This document shows positions 36,202 to 44,861 of a stretch of 64,000 bases of DNA, piece after piece. This stretch comes from Rothia nasimurium (lineage in GTDB: Bacteria > Actinomycetota > Actinomycetes > Actinomycetales > Micrococcaceae): assembly GCF_928392795.1 (NCBI RefSeq), contig NZ_CAKMTJ010000002.1, positions 1-64,000 on the forward strand, in the 5' to 3' direction. Position 1 is the stretch's first letter. Each line of letters opens with the position of its first letter. The notes beneath the pieces are model-generated. The model had not been told where the DNA came from. It did not search any database and saw only the letters and a list, made by a program, of their open reading frames with translations. Both the position numbers and the translations under genes were made by a program.

Positions 36202-36858
36202 ATGTCACGGTCTCTTCACCCATCCCTTGTTCGTCTTTATAACTGTGCTCTGGACAGTGAATTCCTTTATTTTGATGAGACCTACACCTCTCCTGGCGAC
36301 CTGCTTCATGAGAATAGTTTTTATGCGCTGACAGCGGTGCAATTTAGAGCCTCAGAATTGGACCTAATCCGCACTGACCTAATGGATATTGTGGATGGAG
36401 ATTACTTCCATAGCACTGAGGCGTTGCGAACGTATGAGGGGCAGAGAGTTTTTGAAGAGATGCTGAAGTATTTCTCTGATAACCGAGAACCTTCTTTTAT
36501 TACCTGCAATGTTAATCTTGGCCCGGACGATGATCTTGAGCAGGCACGCCGTCGTTGCATGAAAAACCTAGTAGAAAAATACACTCCTGAAGTGCCTTCA
36601 TTGCGAGGACTTATTTTTGAAGCCCGACATGAGCGAAAAGATAATAACCGTGATAGAAGCTTCTTGAAATACCTTCGAAAGGAAGGGCTTCTAAGCGATG
36701 AAGTCGGAGCAGCATGGGTGTCTCCACAGGATGAGAGACTGTTGTGGGCTCCCGATGCTATGTGCATGGCTTATCGGCGTACTCGAACCCACAGCGATAT
36801 GACAGCTCACTACTTTGAGAAGTATCTTAGCGACATAGCTCGAGTGTATGAATTTTAA
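36202..36858 (+). CDS. Unrecognised protein, possibly DUF3800-like
   Basis: This 218-residue cytoplasmic protein has about 44% GC, clearly lower than its neighbours. Features include LYFDETYTSPG near residue 23, YFHSTEALR near 68, and RLLWAPDAMCMAYRR near 186. The pattern of an early DE pair, a mid His and a late AP-D resembles the RNase H-like DUF3800 family, but the match is weak. It sits between the GntR and biotin carboxylase genes of the 5-oxoproline region, an unlikely place for a pathway gene, so it is probably a later insertion. Confidence 0.5.
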   Translation: MSRSLHPSLVRLYNCALDSEFLYFDETYTSPGDLLHENSFYALTAVQFRASELDLIRTDLMDIVDGDYFHSTEALRTYEGQRVFEEMLKYFSDNREPSFITCNVNLGPDDDLEQARRRCMKNLVEKYTPEVPSLRGLIFEARHERKDNNRDRSFLKYLRKEGLLSDEVGAAWVSPQDERLLWAPDAMCMAYRRTRTHSDMTAHYFEKYLSDIARVYEF

Positions 36859-36864
36859 AAAGAT

Positions 36865-36896
36865 GACCCCCACCTGCCGTAGCCACAGTGGGGGTC
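36865..36896 (+). terminator. Hairpin after the 36202 gene
   Basis: GACCCCCAC (36865-36873) pairs with GTGGGGGTC (36888-36896). Confidence 0.7.
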
Positions 36897-37025
36897 GAGT
36901 TGCTGTGATGCTCTAGGCACCAGGGCTAACTCTACTGCCTCTAGTATCTCGAAAAGTAGTACTAAATTCAAGGTTTGGGGTAGCAATAAGCTGATCCCCC
37001 TTGTCATTAGTTTTAATCAAAATTT

Positions 37026-38846
37026 TTACTCAAAGACCACCAGCACCTCACCTGCCGCTAGGCGCTCGCCTGCTTGGGCGGGGAGGTCAGCCACGGTACC
37101 GGCGGTTTCAGCCAGTACCGGAACCTCGGTCTTCATGGCCTCCAGTAGGGCCACCTGGTCGCCGGCGGCTACCTCATCGCCCACGGCAACGGTGTACTTG
37201 AGCAGGGCCCCGCCCATAGGCGCCAGTACCTGCCCGGCACCCTCCTGCCCCTGCCCGTTGGCGGGGGTGGCGGCGTCCGCGCCCGAACCCAAAGAAGCAA
37301 ACACCGAATCGGGCAGGCCCACCCGGTGCGGGGTGCCGTCAATCTCCAGGGTAAAGCGGGTGATGCCGGTACCCGGGAAGACGCTAGCGCCCACCGGCAG
37401 CAGGGGCTGCCGGTAGGACGCCTGCGCCCCGCTCCCAGCCTCGGGGCTGGCAGGGGCGGTGGTGGCGCCATCGCCCTGGGCTAGGGAGGGAAGGAAGGCG
37501 TCCTCAATCCAGGTCGTGTAGACCCCAAAGTCCCCGTTCTCGGCGGTAAAGGCCGGGGCCTCAAGCACCTGTCGGTCGAAGGGCAGGACGGTCGCCACCC
37601 CGGCAATATCCATCTGGGCCAGGGCGAAACGGGCCCGGCGCAGGGCTACCTCGCGGGTCGGGCCGGTGACAATCAGCTTGGCCAGCATAGAATCGAACTC
37701 CCCGCTGACCACAGAACCCGGGCGCACCCCGGCGTCCCAGCGAATCCCGGGGCCAGACGGAACGGTCATGGACTCAATGCGGCCAGCAGCGGGTAAGAAG
37801 CCACGAGCGGGGTCCTCAGCATTGATGCGGAACTCAAAGGCGTGACCGACCGGCTCAGGAGTCTCGGTAAAGGGCAGGGGCTTGCCCGCCGCAATATCGA
37901 GCTGCAAGGCTACCAGGTCAACGCCGGTGACCTCCTCGGTGACCGGGTGCTCCACCTGAATGCGGGTGTTGACCTCAAGGAAGGAAATTGTGCCGTCGAG
38001 GGCCACCATAAACTCAGCGGTGCCCACGCCCACATACCCGGCGGCCCGGAAAATCTCAGCGGACGCCCGCTCAATCTGGGCCCGCTGCTTAGCGGTCAGG
38101 AAGGGGGCGGGGGCCTCCTCCACCAGCTTCTGGTTGCGACGCTGCAGGGAGCAGTCGCGGGTGCCAACCACCACCACATTCCCGTGGGAATCAGCAGCCA
38201 CCTGGGCTTCCACATGGCGGGGCTTCTCTAGGAAGCGCTCAATGAAGCACTCCCCGTTACCGAAAGCAGCCACGGCCTCGCGCGAAGCTGAGACGAAGGC
38301 GTCCTCCACCTCGCCCAGCTCTCGCACGATACGCATACCGCGCCCGCCGCCGCCGTGGGCAGCCTTGATGATGGAGGGCAGCCCGTGCTCCTGGGCAAAG
38401 GCGCGGGCCTCTTCGGGGGAGGCGACGGGGCCGTCCGACCCGGGGGCCAGGGGAGCTCCCACCGCCTGGGCCAGCTCGCGGGCCTTGACCTTATCGCCCA
38501 GGGCCTCGATGGTCTCGGGGGCGGGACCAATCCAGGTCAGACCGGCTGCCATGACCGCCCGGGCAAAGTCAGCGTTCTCCGCCAAAAAACCGTAGCCGGG
38601 GTGAACGTCGGTAGCCCCCGACTTTACCGCTACCGCCAGCACCTTCTCTATATCCAAGTAGGTTTCGGCCGGGCCGGTGCCCTCCAGGGCGTAGGCCTCA
38701 TCGGCCAGGGCGGTGTGCAGGGCCTCGGCGTCCGAATCGGCGTAGACCGCCACCGACGCGATACCCTGGGCGGCGCAGGCGCCAATAATACGGACGGCAA
38801 TTTCGCCACGGTTAGCAACGAGAACTTTACGCATACGGGGGCTCAC
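37026..38846 (-). CDS. Biotin carboxylase-BCCP fusion of the 5-oxoproline locus
   Basis: The 606-residue protein is a biotin carboxylase (RKVLVANRGEIAVRIIGACAAQGI, GYGFLAENADFA, the ATP-grasp loop KAAHGGGGRGMRIV, FLEVNTRIQVEHPVTEEVTGVDLV) fused to a biotinyl domain (residues about 530-605) with the biotin site EAMKTEVPV. It charges its own biotin with CO2. No carboxyltransferase partner is adjacent. Similar AccC/AccB genes often accompany PxpABC genes, where their role is uncertain. The GTG start overlaps the stop of the PxpBC gene (GTGA), so the two are coupled; an ATG 4 codons later is an alternative. Confidence 0.92.
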   Translation of the reverse strand: MSPRMRKVLVANRGEIAVRIIGACAAQGIASVAVYADSDAEALHTALADEAYALEGTGPAETYLDIEKVLAVAVKSGATDVHPGYGFLAENADFARAVMAAGLTWIGPAPETIEALGDKVKARELAQAVGAPLAPGSDGPVASPEEARAFAQEHGLPSIIKAAHGGGGRGMRIVRELGEVEDAFVSASREAVAAFGNGECFIERFLEKPRHVEAQVAADSHGNVVVVGTRDCSLQRRNQKLVEEAPAPFLTAKQRAQIERASAEIFRAAGYVGVGTAEFMVALDGTISFLEVNTRIQVEHPVTEEVTGVDLVALQLDIAAGKPLPFTETPEPVGHAFEFRINAEDPARGFLPAAGRIESMTVPSGPGIRWDAGVRPGSVVSGEFDSMLAKLIVTGPTREVALRRARFALAQMDIAGVATVLPFDRQVLEAPAFTAENGDFGVYTTWIEDAFLPSLAQGDGATTAPASPEAGSGAQASYRQPLLPVGASVFPGTGITRFTLEIDGTPHRVGLPDSVFASLGSGADAATPANGQGQEGAGQVLAPMGGALLKYTVAVGDEVAAGDQVALLEAMKTEVPVLAETAGTVADLPAQAGERLAAGEVLVVFE

Positions 38847-40609
38847 TTTTCGGTCAGGGTAGGGGTGGTCTGGAGTGGGGTTAGCAGGGTGAAGCGCAGA
38901 CGGGTGCCGGGCGGAGCCTGGGCCAGTAGGCGCAGGTCAGCCGGGTGTACTGTGGCAATCACGGGGTAGCCGCCGGTGACCGGGTGGTCGGCCAGGAAGA
39001 CCACAGGTTCACCGCTGGGCGGCACCTGGACTGCCCCGGCCACCATGCCCTCGCTGGGCATCTCCCGGGTCACGGCCCGGGTGAGGACGTCGGTGGGCTG
39101 GGGGGCTGCGGACCCGTCGGTGGGGGTGCTCAGGACGTCCTGCCCCAGCGGGGCTTCCTGCACAACGTCAGCCAAAATCAGCCTGACCCCGATACGGTCA
39201 CTGGACTGGGAGACTTCCCAGGTCACCTCGGTGAAGCGGCCCAGAGACTCGGGGGTAAACCAGTCCTCACGCGGCCCGGGCAGCGCTCGCACTGTCAATA
39301 CAGTGCCCGGATCCGGCAGGGGCAGAGCTGGCGCGGGATCAGCCACCACCGCTACGGGCGGGTTGGCGAGGGAGAGCTGTTCGCCCGCGGTGAGAGGTTC
39401 GGGGCCTAGACTAGCCAGAGTATCGCGGGAGGTGCTTGCCGCTTCGGTTCTAGAGGCAAACCCTCCGCGTACCGCGATATAGGTGCGTAAGCCCCGGGTC
39501 GGTGTGCCCAGGGTGAGGGTCTGCCCGGGCTTCAGGGCAAAGGGGGCGTAGGAAGGCACAGTCAGGGGAATCTTTGCCGCCGGGGCTGAACCTTCTGCGG
39601 GATCTGTGACCTGCCCAGGGGCGTCCTCGGTAATCTGCGCCGGGGTATCTGCCCCGGTCAGGGCTAGCTCCACATCGGCCAGGGCGGTCAGCTTCAGCCC
39701 GCCAGCGAGGTTTTCGAGTACGGTGGCGCCAGCCGAATTACCGACCAGACGGTTAGCTTCAGCTGCTGCAGCCCGGTCCGCAGGCCCAGAGGGGGAGACA
39801 CCCCAGTGGGTTAGTCCGGCTCGTCCCCCGTCCTGGAAGAGAGTCTGCAGCCCCGGCGCCTTCACCTCAAGTACGGGTCGGGCAGGTGCCTGCTCGTCCT
39901 CGGAGAGGTGGACGGGGGCGTCCTTGTGCTCGAGAGAGATAAGCTCCCGCACCGCCTCGAACTGCACCTGCATGCCCGGCTCTAGCAGGGCTGGCGGGTT
40001 CTGGGTGAGGTCCCAGAGGGGCGCATTGGTGTGACCGATTAGCTGCCAGCCGCCGGGGGAGGTGCGGGGGTAGATGCCCGAGAAGTCCCCGGCCAGACCC
40101 ACCGACCCGGCAGGCACCGAGGTGCGCGGGGTGGCTCGTCGCGGAATATCCAGCACATTATCGTGCCGGTGCAGATAGAAGAAGCCCGGGGCGAAGCCTG
40201 CGAAGGCAACTGACCAGTGGCCGGTCGTGTGGGCGTAGATTACCGCCTGCTCGCTCATGCCCAGGTGAGCGGCGACGTCGGTGAGGTCCTGGCCGTCGTA
40301 GATGACCGGGATGGTGACCGTGCGGCCGTGGGTGCGTACATCTCCGGACGCCTGCGGCAGGTCGGGTGCGGCAAGAAAGTCAGCGGCCTGCTGGGCGGTT
40401 TCAAAGCGGACGAGCACTGTTTGGGCCGCCGGGACCAGCTCGGTCTGCCCTGCGGCAGGGTGTTGCTGCAGGTGGCCGTGCAGGTGCAGGGCGTTTTCGA
40501 GGGTTCGGCAGTCAACCATAACGGCTAGTAGGCCGAAGGGCTTGACCGTATAGATGGTGGCGTCGCGCTTGCTGGCTGTGCGCCCGCTGGGTGTATGTGC
40601 GGTGGTCAT
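38843..40609 (-). CDS. PxpB-PxpC (KipI-KipA) fusion, 5-oxoprolinase subunits
   Basis: The 588-residue fusion has a PxpB/KipI-like N-terminal half (residues 15-235: TIYTVKPFGLLAVMVDC, VIYAHTTGHWSVAFAGFAPGFFYLHRHD, RATPRTSVPAGSVGLAGDFSGIYPRTSPGGWQLIG) and a PxpC/KipA-like half (LEVKAPGLQTLFQDGGRAGLTHWGVSPSGPADRAAAAEANRLVGN, YIAVRGGF, ADHPVTGGYPVIATV). With PxpA it forms the ATP-dependent 5-oxoprolinase that opens 5-oxoproline to glutamate. AGAGGGG lies upstream of the ATG. It is first in a two-gene operon with the operator at 40689-40701. PxpA is separate at 42038-42799. Confidence 0.93.
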   Translation of the reverse strand: MTTAHTPSGRTASKRDATIYTVKPFGLLAVMVDCRTLENALHLHGHLQQHPAAGQTELVPAAQTVLVRFETAQQAADFLAAPDLPQASGDVRTHGRTVTIPVIYDGQDLTDVAAHLGMSEQAVIYAHTTGHWSVAFAGFAPGFFYLHRHDNVLDIPRRATPRTSVPAGSVGLAGDFSGIYPRTSPGGWQLIGHTNAPLWDLTQNPPALLEPGMQVQFEAVRELISLEHKDAPVHLSEDEQAPARPVLEVKAPGLQTLFQDGGRAGLTHWGVSPSGPADRAAAAEANRLVGNSAGATVLENLAGGLKLTALADVELALTGADTPAQITEDAPGQVTDPAEGSAPAAKIPLTVPSYAPFALKPGQTLTLGTPTRGLRTYIAVRGGFASRTEAASTSRDTLASLGPEPLTAGEQLSLANPPVAVVADPAPALPLPDPGTVLTVRALPGPREDWFTPESLGRFTEVTWEVSQSSDRIGVRLILADVVQEAPLGQDVLSTPTDGSAAPQPTDVLTRAVTREMPSEGMVAGAVQVPPSGEPVVFLADHPVTGGYPVIATVHPADLRLLAQAPPGTRLRFTLLTPLQTTPTLTEK

Positions 40610-40688
40610 GGCGCCCCTCTCTGCCCGGTTGTGCTGAACGGCCTGTCGGTGGTTGGAGTAAACGGAGAGCTCTCAACCACCACTCAGG

Positions 40689-40701
40689 ATTGTTCAACAA
40701 T
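40689..40701 (-). promoter_or_regulatory. 13-bp operator upstream of the PxpBC operon
   Basis: ATTGTTCAACAAT is identical to the palindrome at 33953-33965. It lies 80 bases upstream of the PxpBC start. Candidate binding site of the GntR/FCD regulator. Confidence 0.75.
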
Positions 40702-40760
40702 TCTGGCAGATGTGGCGCCGCCCACGCAAGCTGCGCTTTCGTTGTGACTGTTCTCTCTGG

Positions 40761-40828
40761 CGAATGTGACTTGTTTTCCCGAGCGGGTGTTGTTTTAACG
40801 TCCTTTCGGGAAGACGAGTCGCATTCGG
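40761..40828. repeat. 68-bp palindromic element, left of the DUF559-like gene
   Basis: It begins CGAATGTGACTTG and ends GTCGCATTCGG, inverted ends of one another. TTTCCCGAGCGGG pairs loosely with CTTTCGGGAA inside. Same length and about 75% identical to 41933-42000. Confidence 0.8.
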
Positions 40829-41020
40829 TGGTGAAGCCATTTTTTGGAATGCTCTGTGCCGGGGTAAGCGCCGCTCAACGGCTCTATCTCTGTGGAAAAC
40901 CTTGACGCACTGACGTCATACTTCTCGCCCTGAGCAAACCTCCGCAGCTAGGCCTCAAAGTTATCCACAGATGGTAGAAAACGGCTAGTAGAGACGCACC
41001 GTATAGGGCATTTTTAACCC

Positions 41021-41941
41021 ATGGAACACTTGTTTGAGACTGTTAAAACTTCGGTTGAGCTTAGACACCTGGGTAAGAGCACTTCCGGTGTAAGCCGCGA
41101 ATACACCAGGGGAGAGCTCTTCAAAATCGGTCACAACGCCTATATAAAGACAGCTTTATGGGACTCACTAAGCAATACCGATAGGTGTCTAGCCGGGCAT
41201 GTGGCTTTCATGAAAACAAATCGGGGGTATGTGTTAAGCCATGTGTCTGCCGCTCTCTGGTGGGGTGCCCCTGTGCTGCGGTTACCGCACAAAATATGGG
41301 TGAGCCATCCGCACGATTCAGTCAAATCTCGGGGGCGGGTGCAGGTCAGTCGCAACCGGCAGAAGGAATGCGACAGTGCAGTGTTTCATCGGGGAGCCCG
41401 GGTGACATCGCCGCTACAGACGGCTATCGATTGCGCGCGGACGCTTCCGGTGATTGATGCCCTCTGCATTGCCGATTACTTTTTGCATTGCCGACTGGTT
41501 GATTATGAGGTTTTAGCCCAGCACTTGAGGGAGTTAAGCGGTCGTGGTGTTTGTACGGCGCGTGAGGTGGCTCGTTTGATGAGTACGAAGGCGGAGTCAC
41601 CGCTGGAGACTGTTGCTCGGTATTGGATTCTGATGTGGGGTCTTGCGCCACCTGCGGAACAGGTGCCTTTATGGGTTGGTGGAAGAACTCTCCGACCTGA
41701 CTTTTTGTGGGAGAAAGAGCGGGTCATTTTAGAAGTTGATGGCAAGGTCAAGTATGCGGGTACTTTTGGTGAGGCAGCAGAGGACGTGGTTCAGAACGAG
41801 CGCCGTCGTCAGCACGAATTAGAGAGCATGGGGTATACCGTAGTGCGCGCTTTGTGGGAAGACATTGTGGTGCACCCTGAGCGCTTGCGTGCAAAGTTGG
41901 TGAGGGCTGGAATTTGTGAAGGCTCGCGTCGTCGAATGTGA
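41021..41941 (+). CDS. DUF559/AbiEi-like protein with PD-(D/E)XK-type C-terminus
   Basis: The 306-residue protein has an N-terminal winged-helix region like AbiEi antitoxins (SREYTRGELFKIGHNAYIKTA ... YVLSHVSAALWWGAPV) and a C-terminal endonuclease-like fold (RPDFLWEKERVILEVDGKVKY ... NERRRQHELESMGYTVVRALWEDI) with the spaced D and E-x-D/K of PD-(D/E)XK enzymes (Vsr/DUF559 type). Such solitary genes are common in actinobacteria; their function is not established, and no toxin partner is adjacent. The last four codons lie within a 68-bp palindromic element whose relative lies upstream, so the gene may be a mobile cassette. No strong ribosome site. Confidence 0.75.
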   Translation: MEHLFETVKTSVELRHLGKSTSGVSREYTRGELFKIGHNAYIKTALWDSLSNTDRCLAGHVAFMKTNRGYVLSHVSAALWWGAPVLRLPHKIWVSHPHDSVKSRGRVQVSRNRQKECDSAVFHRGARVTSPLQTAIDCARTLPVIDALCIADYFLHCRLVDYEVLAQHLRELSGRGVCTAREVARLMSTKAESPLETVARYWILMWGLAPPAEQVPLWVGGRTLRPDFLWEKERVILEVDGKVKYAGTFGEAAEDVVQNERRRQHELESMGYTVVRALWEDIVVHPERLRAKLVRAGICEGSRRRM

Positions 41942-42000
41942 CTTGAATTCCCAAGCGGGCGTTAAAGCAACACCCGCTCGGGAAAACACATCGCATTCGG
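41933..42000. repeat. 68-bp palindromic element, right of the DUF559-like gene
   Basis: CGAATGTGACTTG and ATCGCATTCGG ends, with CCCAAGCGGGCGTT pairing to AACACCCGCTCGGG. It includes the stop codon of the DUF559-like gene and lies 38 bases from the end of pxpA, so it may also terminate both transcripts. Confidence 0.85.
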
Positions 42001-42037
42001 CAGAACAATAGGGGTAGGACGCCGTCCCCCCGCCTAC

Positions 42038-42799
42038 CTAGGCAAAGGCGCGGACGTTCGCACCGGCGTCCTCAAGAGCTGCCCGCACCTGCCGGGCAAG
42101 AGCAACTGCACCGGGGGTGTCGCCGTGCACGCAGATGCTATCGGCCTGCAGAGGCACAACTGAGCCGTCCACGGCTACAACTTCGCGGTCCACAGCCATG
42201 CGCACCACGCGCTCGGCCACAGCCTGCGGGTCGTGGATCACGGCACCGGCCTCACGGCGGGACACCAGGGTACCCTCAGGGGTGTAGCCGCGGTCGGCAA
42301 AAGCCTCATAAAAAACAGGAACGCCCAGGGCGCCAGCCGCACGGGCCACCGCGGAGTTGGGAAGGCAGAGAATCGGCAGATCACCCAGCTCGTGCAGGGC
42401 CTGAGCTACTGCCGCAGCCTGCACCTCGTGGTGAACAATAGCGTTGTAGAGACCGCCGTGGGGCTTGCAGTAGCGCACTTCGGCGCCCTCAACCCGCGCT
42501 ACCGCCTCAAGCGCGCCCACCTGGTAAATCACCGCGTCGGTGAGTTCGGTGGCGGTCATATCCATGAAGCGGCGGCCAAAACCAGCCAGGTCGGGGTAAG
42601 AAACGTGGGCCCCAATGGTCACGCTGTTCTCCCGCGCCGCCCGCACGGTGGTGCGCGCAACCGACGGGTCACCGGCATGAAAACCGCAGGCGATATTGGC
42701 TGAAGAGACGGTCTGCATCATCGCAGCGTCATCTCCCATGGTCCAGGAGCCAAAAGACTCCCCAGAATCAGAATTCACATCAATACGTAGGGTGCTCAT
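42038..42799 (-). CDS. pxpA: 5-oxoprolinase subunit PxpA (LamB/YcsF family)
   Basis: The 253-residue protein carries the family signature [30 protein letters not shown] and [15 protein letters not shown], with HGGLYN and [10 protein letters not shown]. PxpA with PxpB and PxpC cleaves the non-enzymatically formed 5-oxoproline to glutamate using ATP. It lies apart from the PxpBC fusion, beyond the DUF559-like gene, so the original cluster was probably interrupted. No copy of the 13-bp operator was found upstream. The start ATG has no strong ribosome site. Confidence 0.94.
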   Translation of the reverse strand: MSTLRIDVNSDSGESFGSWTMGDDAAMMQTVSSANIACGFHAGDPSVARTTVRAARENSVTIGAHVSYPDLAGFGRRFMDMTATELTDAVIYQVGALEAVARVEGAEVRYCKPHGGLYNAIVHHEVQAAAVAQALHELGDLPILCLPNSAVARAAGALGVPVFYEAFADRGYTPEGTLVSRREAGAVIHDPQAVAERVVRMAVDREVVAVDGSVVPLQADSICVHGDTPGAVALARQVRAALEDAGANVRAFA

Positions 42800-42934
42800 G
42801 GCACTAGCCTACCGCCGCAGCTGTCTGCCGGGCGCACCTTGCTGGGGCGCGGACGTCCGCCCCGGCTTAGCCTGCGCATGTTCCCTGGGCGGGGCAAGAG
42901 GGCTAGAATTGCTGAGGTCTACAAAGGAGTGCGC

Positions 42935-44173
42935 ATGACACACGCTACCGACCCCCGCCGGGTCACCCTCTACACCTGGATTATCTCGGTGGGCGGCTTT
43001 CTCTTCGGCTACGACACCGGAATTATTAACGGCGCCCTTCCCTTCCTGCAGCAGGACTTTAGGCTGTCCCCAGCGGCAGAGGGTGTTGCGACGTCCGCAC
43101 TGACCCTGGGCGCTGCTTTCGGCGCACTCCTTGCCGGGCAGCTGATTGACCGGTTCGGACGCCGCCGCGTACTCTTCGTGCTGGCTCTAGTTTTTGCCGC
43201 CAGCTCCCTGGGTCTTACCGCTGCACCCAGCCTGGGTATCTTCATCGTCTTTCGCGTGCTGGTAGGTCTTGCGGTCGGTGCCGCCTCAGCGGTCGTGCCG
43301 ATTTACCTGGCCGAGATTTCCCCCGCCAACCGCCGCGGCGCGATCGTTACCCGCAACCAGTTCATGATCGTATTCGGCCAGCTCACCGCCTACGTGGTCA
43401 ACGCGATGATTGGCAATATTTTTGCTCATCAGGTGATGATTTGGCGGGTTATGTTCGCTATCTCGATCATTCCTGCGCTGGTGCTTTTTGTGGGGATGTT
43501 CCTGGTACCTGAGTCGCCGGGCTACAAGCGGGAGGCTGCCGCCGAGCGCGGTGCCCTGAAGCTGCTCTGGCGCGACCCGGCTCTTCGTACCACCCTGCTG
43601 CTGGCTGCGGCTATTGGTATCGTGCAGCAGGCAACCGGCGTCAATGCCCTGATGTACTACGGCACCCAGGTGCTGCGCGAGGCGGGTTTTTCCACCGATG
43701 CTGCCCTGACCGCCAATATCTCCAACGGCGTGCTGTCGGTTCTGGGTGCCGCCGTGGGTCTCTGGTTTGTAGGACGCTTCCCCCGCCGCCTGGTGCTGAC
43801 TATCGGCCTGACAGGCACCACCTTTTCCCTGGTCATGCTAGCTGCTACCTCGCAGCTGCTGGACGCGTCCGCTCGGCCTTGGGCTACCCTCTTTATCTCT
43901 ATTATTTTCTTGGTCTTCCAGCAGGGTGCCGTATCGCCGGTGACCTGGGTGCTCATGAGCGAAGTCTTCCCAGCTCGCGTGCGTGGCGCCGGTATGGGTG
44001 TGGCTACCTTTGTCTCCTGGATCGCTAACTTTATGGTCTCCCTCTTCTTCCCGCAGATGGTGGCAGCCCTTGGCTTAGGCATGACGTTTGCGGTCTTCGC
44101 CGTCATCGGCATTGGCCTGATTGCCTTCACGCGCGCCGCGGTGCCCGAAACCGCCGGCCGCGATATGGACTAG
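42935..44173 (+). CDS. Sugar-porter MFS transporter
   Basis: The 412-residue transporter has 12 helices and the sugar-porter signatures FGYDTGIINGALPF near the start, the loop motif GQLIDRFGRRRVL, RVLVGLAVGAASAVVPIYLAEISPANRRGAIVTRNQ, QQATGVNALMYYG and the late PVTWVLMSEVFPARVRG. It is a proton-coupled sugar or polyol importer; relatives of this type include inositol carriers, but no inositol genes are near. The start at ATG 42935 follows AAAGGAG; the upstream open frame lacks a site. It is probably transcribed with the next gene, 40 bases downstream. Confidence 0.93.
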   Translation: MTHATDPRRVTLYTWIISVGGFLFGYDTGIINGALPFLQQDFRLSPAAEGVATSALTLGAAFGALLAGQLIDRFGRRRVLFVLALVFAASSLGLTAAPSLGIFIVFRVLVGLAVGAASAVVPIYLAEISPANRRGAIVTRNQFMIVFGQLTAYVVNAMIGNIFAHQVMIWRVMFAISIIPALVLFVGMFLVPESPGYKREAAAERGALKLLWRDPALRTTLLLAAAIGIVQQATGVNALMYYGTQVLREAGFSTDAALTANISNGVLSVLGAAVGLWFVGRFPRRLVLTIGLTGTTFSLVMLAATSQLLDASARPWATLFISIIFLVFQQGAVSPVTWVLMSEVFPARVRGAGMGVATFVSWIANFMVSLFFPQMVAALGLGMTFAVFAVIGIGLIAFTRAAVPETAGRDMD

Positions 44174-44213
44174 CCGCCCGGCGTCCGTCCGCCCTACTAC
44201 CCTAAGGAACCCT

Positions 44214-44702
44214 ATGGCTCGCCCCGACTACGGCATTGGCCCGCTGGCCCACGCCCTGGCTACCGACTTTGGCTACGATTTTGAGTACGACGCCCCGGCT
44301 GAGGTCGATGGCCTCTGGCTAGAGACCGCCGAACTTGAGAAGACCTACATCGACCTGACCGGTCGCGTCTTTACCCTGCTGCTGAACATTTTTTATATTG
44401 GGGACGAACGCCGCTACGGCTTCGCTCTCTTTGAGCTAGAGGACGCCGCAGAACCGGGCGCTGAGCCGGATGCGGACGCTGGTGAGCAGCTGGTGCTGCA
44501 GGAGGACGGCTTGGCGAGTGCGGCTGATTTGAAGGCCCGGGTAGCTGATGTGCTGGCTGATTCCGCCCAGCTGCTGGCCGAGCAGGACGCCTACGACCTG
44601 GGTGAGGCCATTCGTAGCGTTGATGCTACCTATACTCCGGAGCAGCAGGCGGCTATTCTTGAGGCTTCGCAGGTGCAGAAGGGGAAGTCTTTCTTCGCAT
44701 AG
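44214..44702 (+). CDS. Hypothetical protein, paralog of the 11173-11631 product
   Basis: The acidic protein of 162 residues starts at ATG 44214 after TAAGGAACC. Residues 8-70 match the 11.2-kb protein in pattern (HALATDFGYDFEYDAPAEVDGLWL; LLNIFYIGDERRYGFAL). The C-terminal half is acidic and helical, with DLKARVADVLADSAQLLAEQD. No family was recognised with confidence. It lies 40 bases after the MFS gene and ends before a strong hairpin, so it is likely the second gene of that transcript. Confidence 0.75.
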   Translation: MARPDYGIGPLAHALATDFGYDFEYDAPAEVDGLWLETAELEKTYIDLTGRVFTLLLNIFYIGDERRYGFALFELEDAAEPGAEPDADAGEQLVLQEDGLASAADLKARVADVLADSAQLLAEQDAYDLGEAIRSVDATYTPEQQAAILEASQVQKGKSFFA

Positions 44703-44744
44703 GGTTTCCCCGCCCGTGAGGGCCGCGAGAAATGTGTGTGTTTG

Positions 44745-44775
44745 AGAAAAGCGAGCCGAAGGGGCTCGCTTTCTC
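44745..44775 (+). terminator. Hairpin after the 44214 gene
   Basis: AGAAAAGCGAGCC pairs with GGCTCGCTTTCTC; a clear intrinsic terminator marking the end of the core region. Confidence 0.88.
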
Positions 44776-44861
44776 TCGTTAAAGTTTGGGCTTACACAAC
44801 AGATTCCGTGGCTCCATTGGAAAACTGGGTGATTTGTGGGGTGAGCGTGGGGAGGGGTGGC

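Larger units (their letters stand above)
40610..41020. other. 410-bp intergenic region with operator, palindrome and DnaA-like box
   Basis: No gene is convincing. It holds the operator at 40689-40701, the 68-bp palindromic element at 40761-40828 and TTATCCACA at 40961-40969. A second CTGTGGAAAA near 40891 is a weaker match. Confidence 0.7.
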
